Program-made: the position numbers and the translations under genes | Shown here: piece after piece, positions 6,170-6,834 of the stretch | Position numbering within the stretch: the stretch's first letter is position 1 | How the letters are laid out: each line of letters begins with the position of its first letter | The notes under the pieces: model-generated | Told to the model about the DNA's origin: nothing | Seen by the model: only the letters and a program-made list of their open reading frames with translations | Databases searched by the model: none | From: an uncultured beta proteobacterium | GTDB taxonomy: Bacteria; Pseudomonadota; Gammaproteobacteria; Burkholderiales; Rhodocyclaceae | Assembly: GCA_903916205.1 (NCBI GenBank) | Contig: CAIWVX010000243.1 | Location: 1 to 6,834 of the forward strand | Direction of reading: 5' to 3' | DNA length: 6,834 bases

Positions 6170-6834
6170 ATACCCCTCACTCAAACGCCGCAACGGCTTG
6201 GTTTATTACCGGCACAGATACCGAAGTAGGTAAAACTTTCTCGGTTTGCACGCTGCTGTATGCGCTCAAAAACAAGGGCATAAAAGCTGTGGGCATGAAG
6301 CCCATTGCGGCCGGAACAGACGTTAACGGCAAAAATGATGATGTTGAAGCGCTGATGGCCGCTGCAGAAATTAAAGCCCCACGCGAACTGATCAATCCCT
6401 ACCTGTTTCAACCCGCTATTGCCCCACATATTGCCGCCGCAGAGGAAGGTCGTTGCATCGAGCTTGAACCCATTCTCTCGGCTTTCCAAACACTGCGCGG
6501 AATGGCTGACGCCGTTCTGGTCGAAGGCGTTGGCGGATTTTGTGTTCCACTGGGGCCACAGCTCGATACCGCCGATCTGGCGCAACAACTCGGGCTACCA
6601 ATCATTTTGATTGTCGGTATGCGCCTCGGCTGCATTAACCACGCCTTGTTAACCCAGCAGTCGATCACCGCACGCGGATTAAACCTGGCCGGTTGGATCG
6701 CCAATCGTATTGACCCGAACATGCCACGCTTTGAAGAAAATCGGGAGGCGCTGATGGCCCGTATCGAAGCTCCGCTCCTAGGGATCATCCCGTCCAACAG
6801 CACCCCTGAAGTGGCGGCTAGACTAATCAACTTA
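6166..6834 (+). CDS. bioD: ATP-dependent dethiobiotin synthetase (3' end outside window)
   Basis: BioD closes the ureido ring of dethiobiotin from DAPA, CO2 and ATP. The frame stays open from ATG 6166 to the last base, giving 223 residues without a stop. E. coli BioD is 225 residues, so probably only the last few codons are missing. Visible motifs are the P-loop GTDTEVGKT (16-24), the substrate-binding lysine in MKPIAAG (K45), the GVGGFCVPL loop after VE (119-129), VGMRLGCINHALLT (150-163), and the nucleotide-base segment GWIANRIDP (176-184). All correspond to E. coli BioD segments. The start overlaps the bioC TGA by 4 bases (ATGA). No Shine-Dalgarno sequence is visible upstream, so translation probably depends on ribosomes finishing bioC. 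Confidence 0.95.
   Translation, partial: MNTPHSNAATAWFITGTDTEVGKTFSVCTLLYALKNKGIKAVGMKPIAAGTDVNGKNDDVEALMAAAEIKAPRELINPYLFQPAIAPHIAAAEEGRCIELEPILSAFQTLRGMADAVLVEGVGGFCVPLGPQLDTADLAQQLGLPIILIVGMRLGCINHALLTQQSITARGLNLAGWIANRIDPNMPRFEENREALMARIEAPLLGIIPSNSTPEVAARLINL

Noticed and set aside
6181..6588. Minus-strand frames of up to 140 codons at 6177-6830
   Set aside because: They are shadows of bioD, whose P-loop and other motifs are read on the + strand through to the window edge.

Overview
The window carries most of a biotin biosynthesis operon, bioA-bioF-bioH-bioC-bioD, all on the + strand. It is preceded by a conserved gene of unknown function and by the right-hand end of an insertion sequence. 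The upstream gene matches my memory of the DUF2863 family, which I know mainly from Betaproteobacteria. Together with the bioF-bioH-bioC-bioD order and the moderately GC-rich coding style, this suggests a betaproteobacterium, perhaps an environmental one. That placement is inference; there is no rRNA or other taxonomic marker here.

Layout. Bases 1-731 are the 3' part of an ISAs1-family insertion sequence: the C-terminal two thirds of its transposase and a candidate right terminal inverted repeat ending in CCCTG at 731. Bases 732-808 hold a short promoter region with a -10-like TACAAT. Bases 809-1984 encode the DUF2863 protein. Bases 1985-2144 are intergenic, and most of this is filled by a 99-base imperfect palindrome (2012-2110) built of CACAGAG-type units, a dispersed non-coding repeat type. 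Bases 2145-6834 are the bio genes, with no non-coding gap between them.

How the genes work together. BioC methylates malonyl-ACP so that fatty acid synthesis can build the pimeloyl chain. BioH removes the methyl group at pimeloyl-ACP methyl ester. BioF condenses pimeloyl-ACP with alanine to 7-keto-8-aminopelargonate (KAPA), BioA transaminates KAPA to 7,8-diaminopelargonate (DAPA), and BioD closes the ureido ring to give dethiobiotin. Only BioB, the last step, is missing from the window. Each downstream gene overlaps its predecessor (by 4, 4, about 35 and 4 bases), so translation is probably coupled. bioD runs off the right edge, probably within a few codons of its end.

I found no previously undescribed system. 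The points most worth a second look are the palindromic repeat squeezed between the DUF2863 gene and bioA, the lack of any recognisable biotin operator, and the uncharacterised DUF2863 protein beside the biotin genes.
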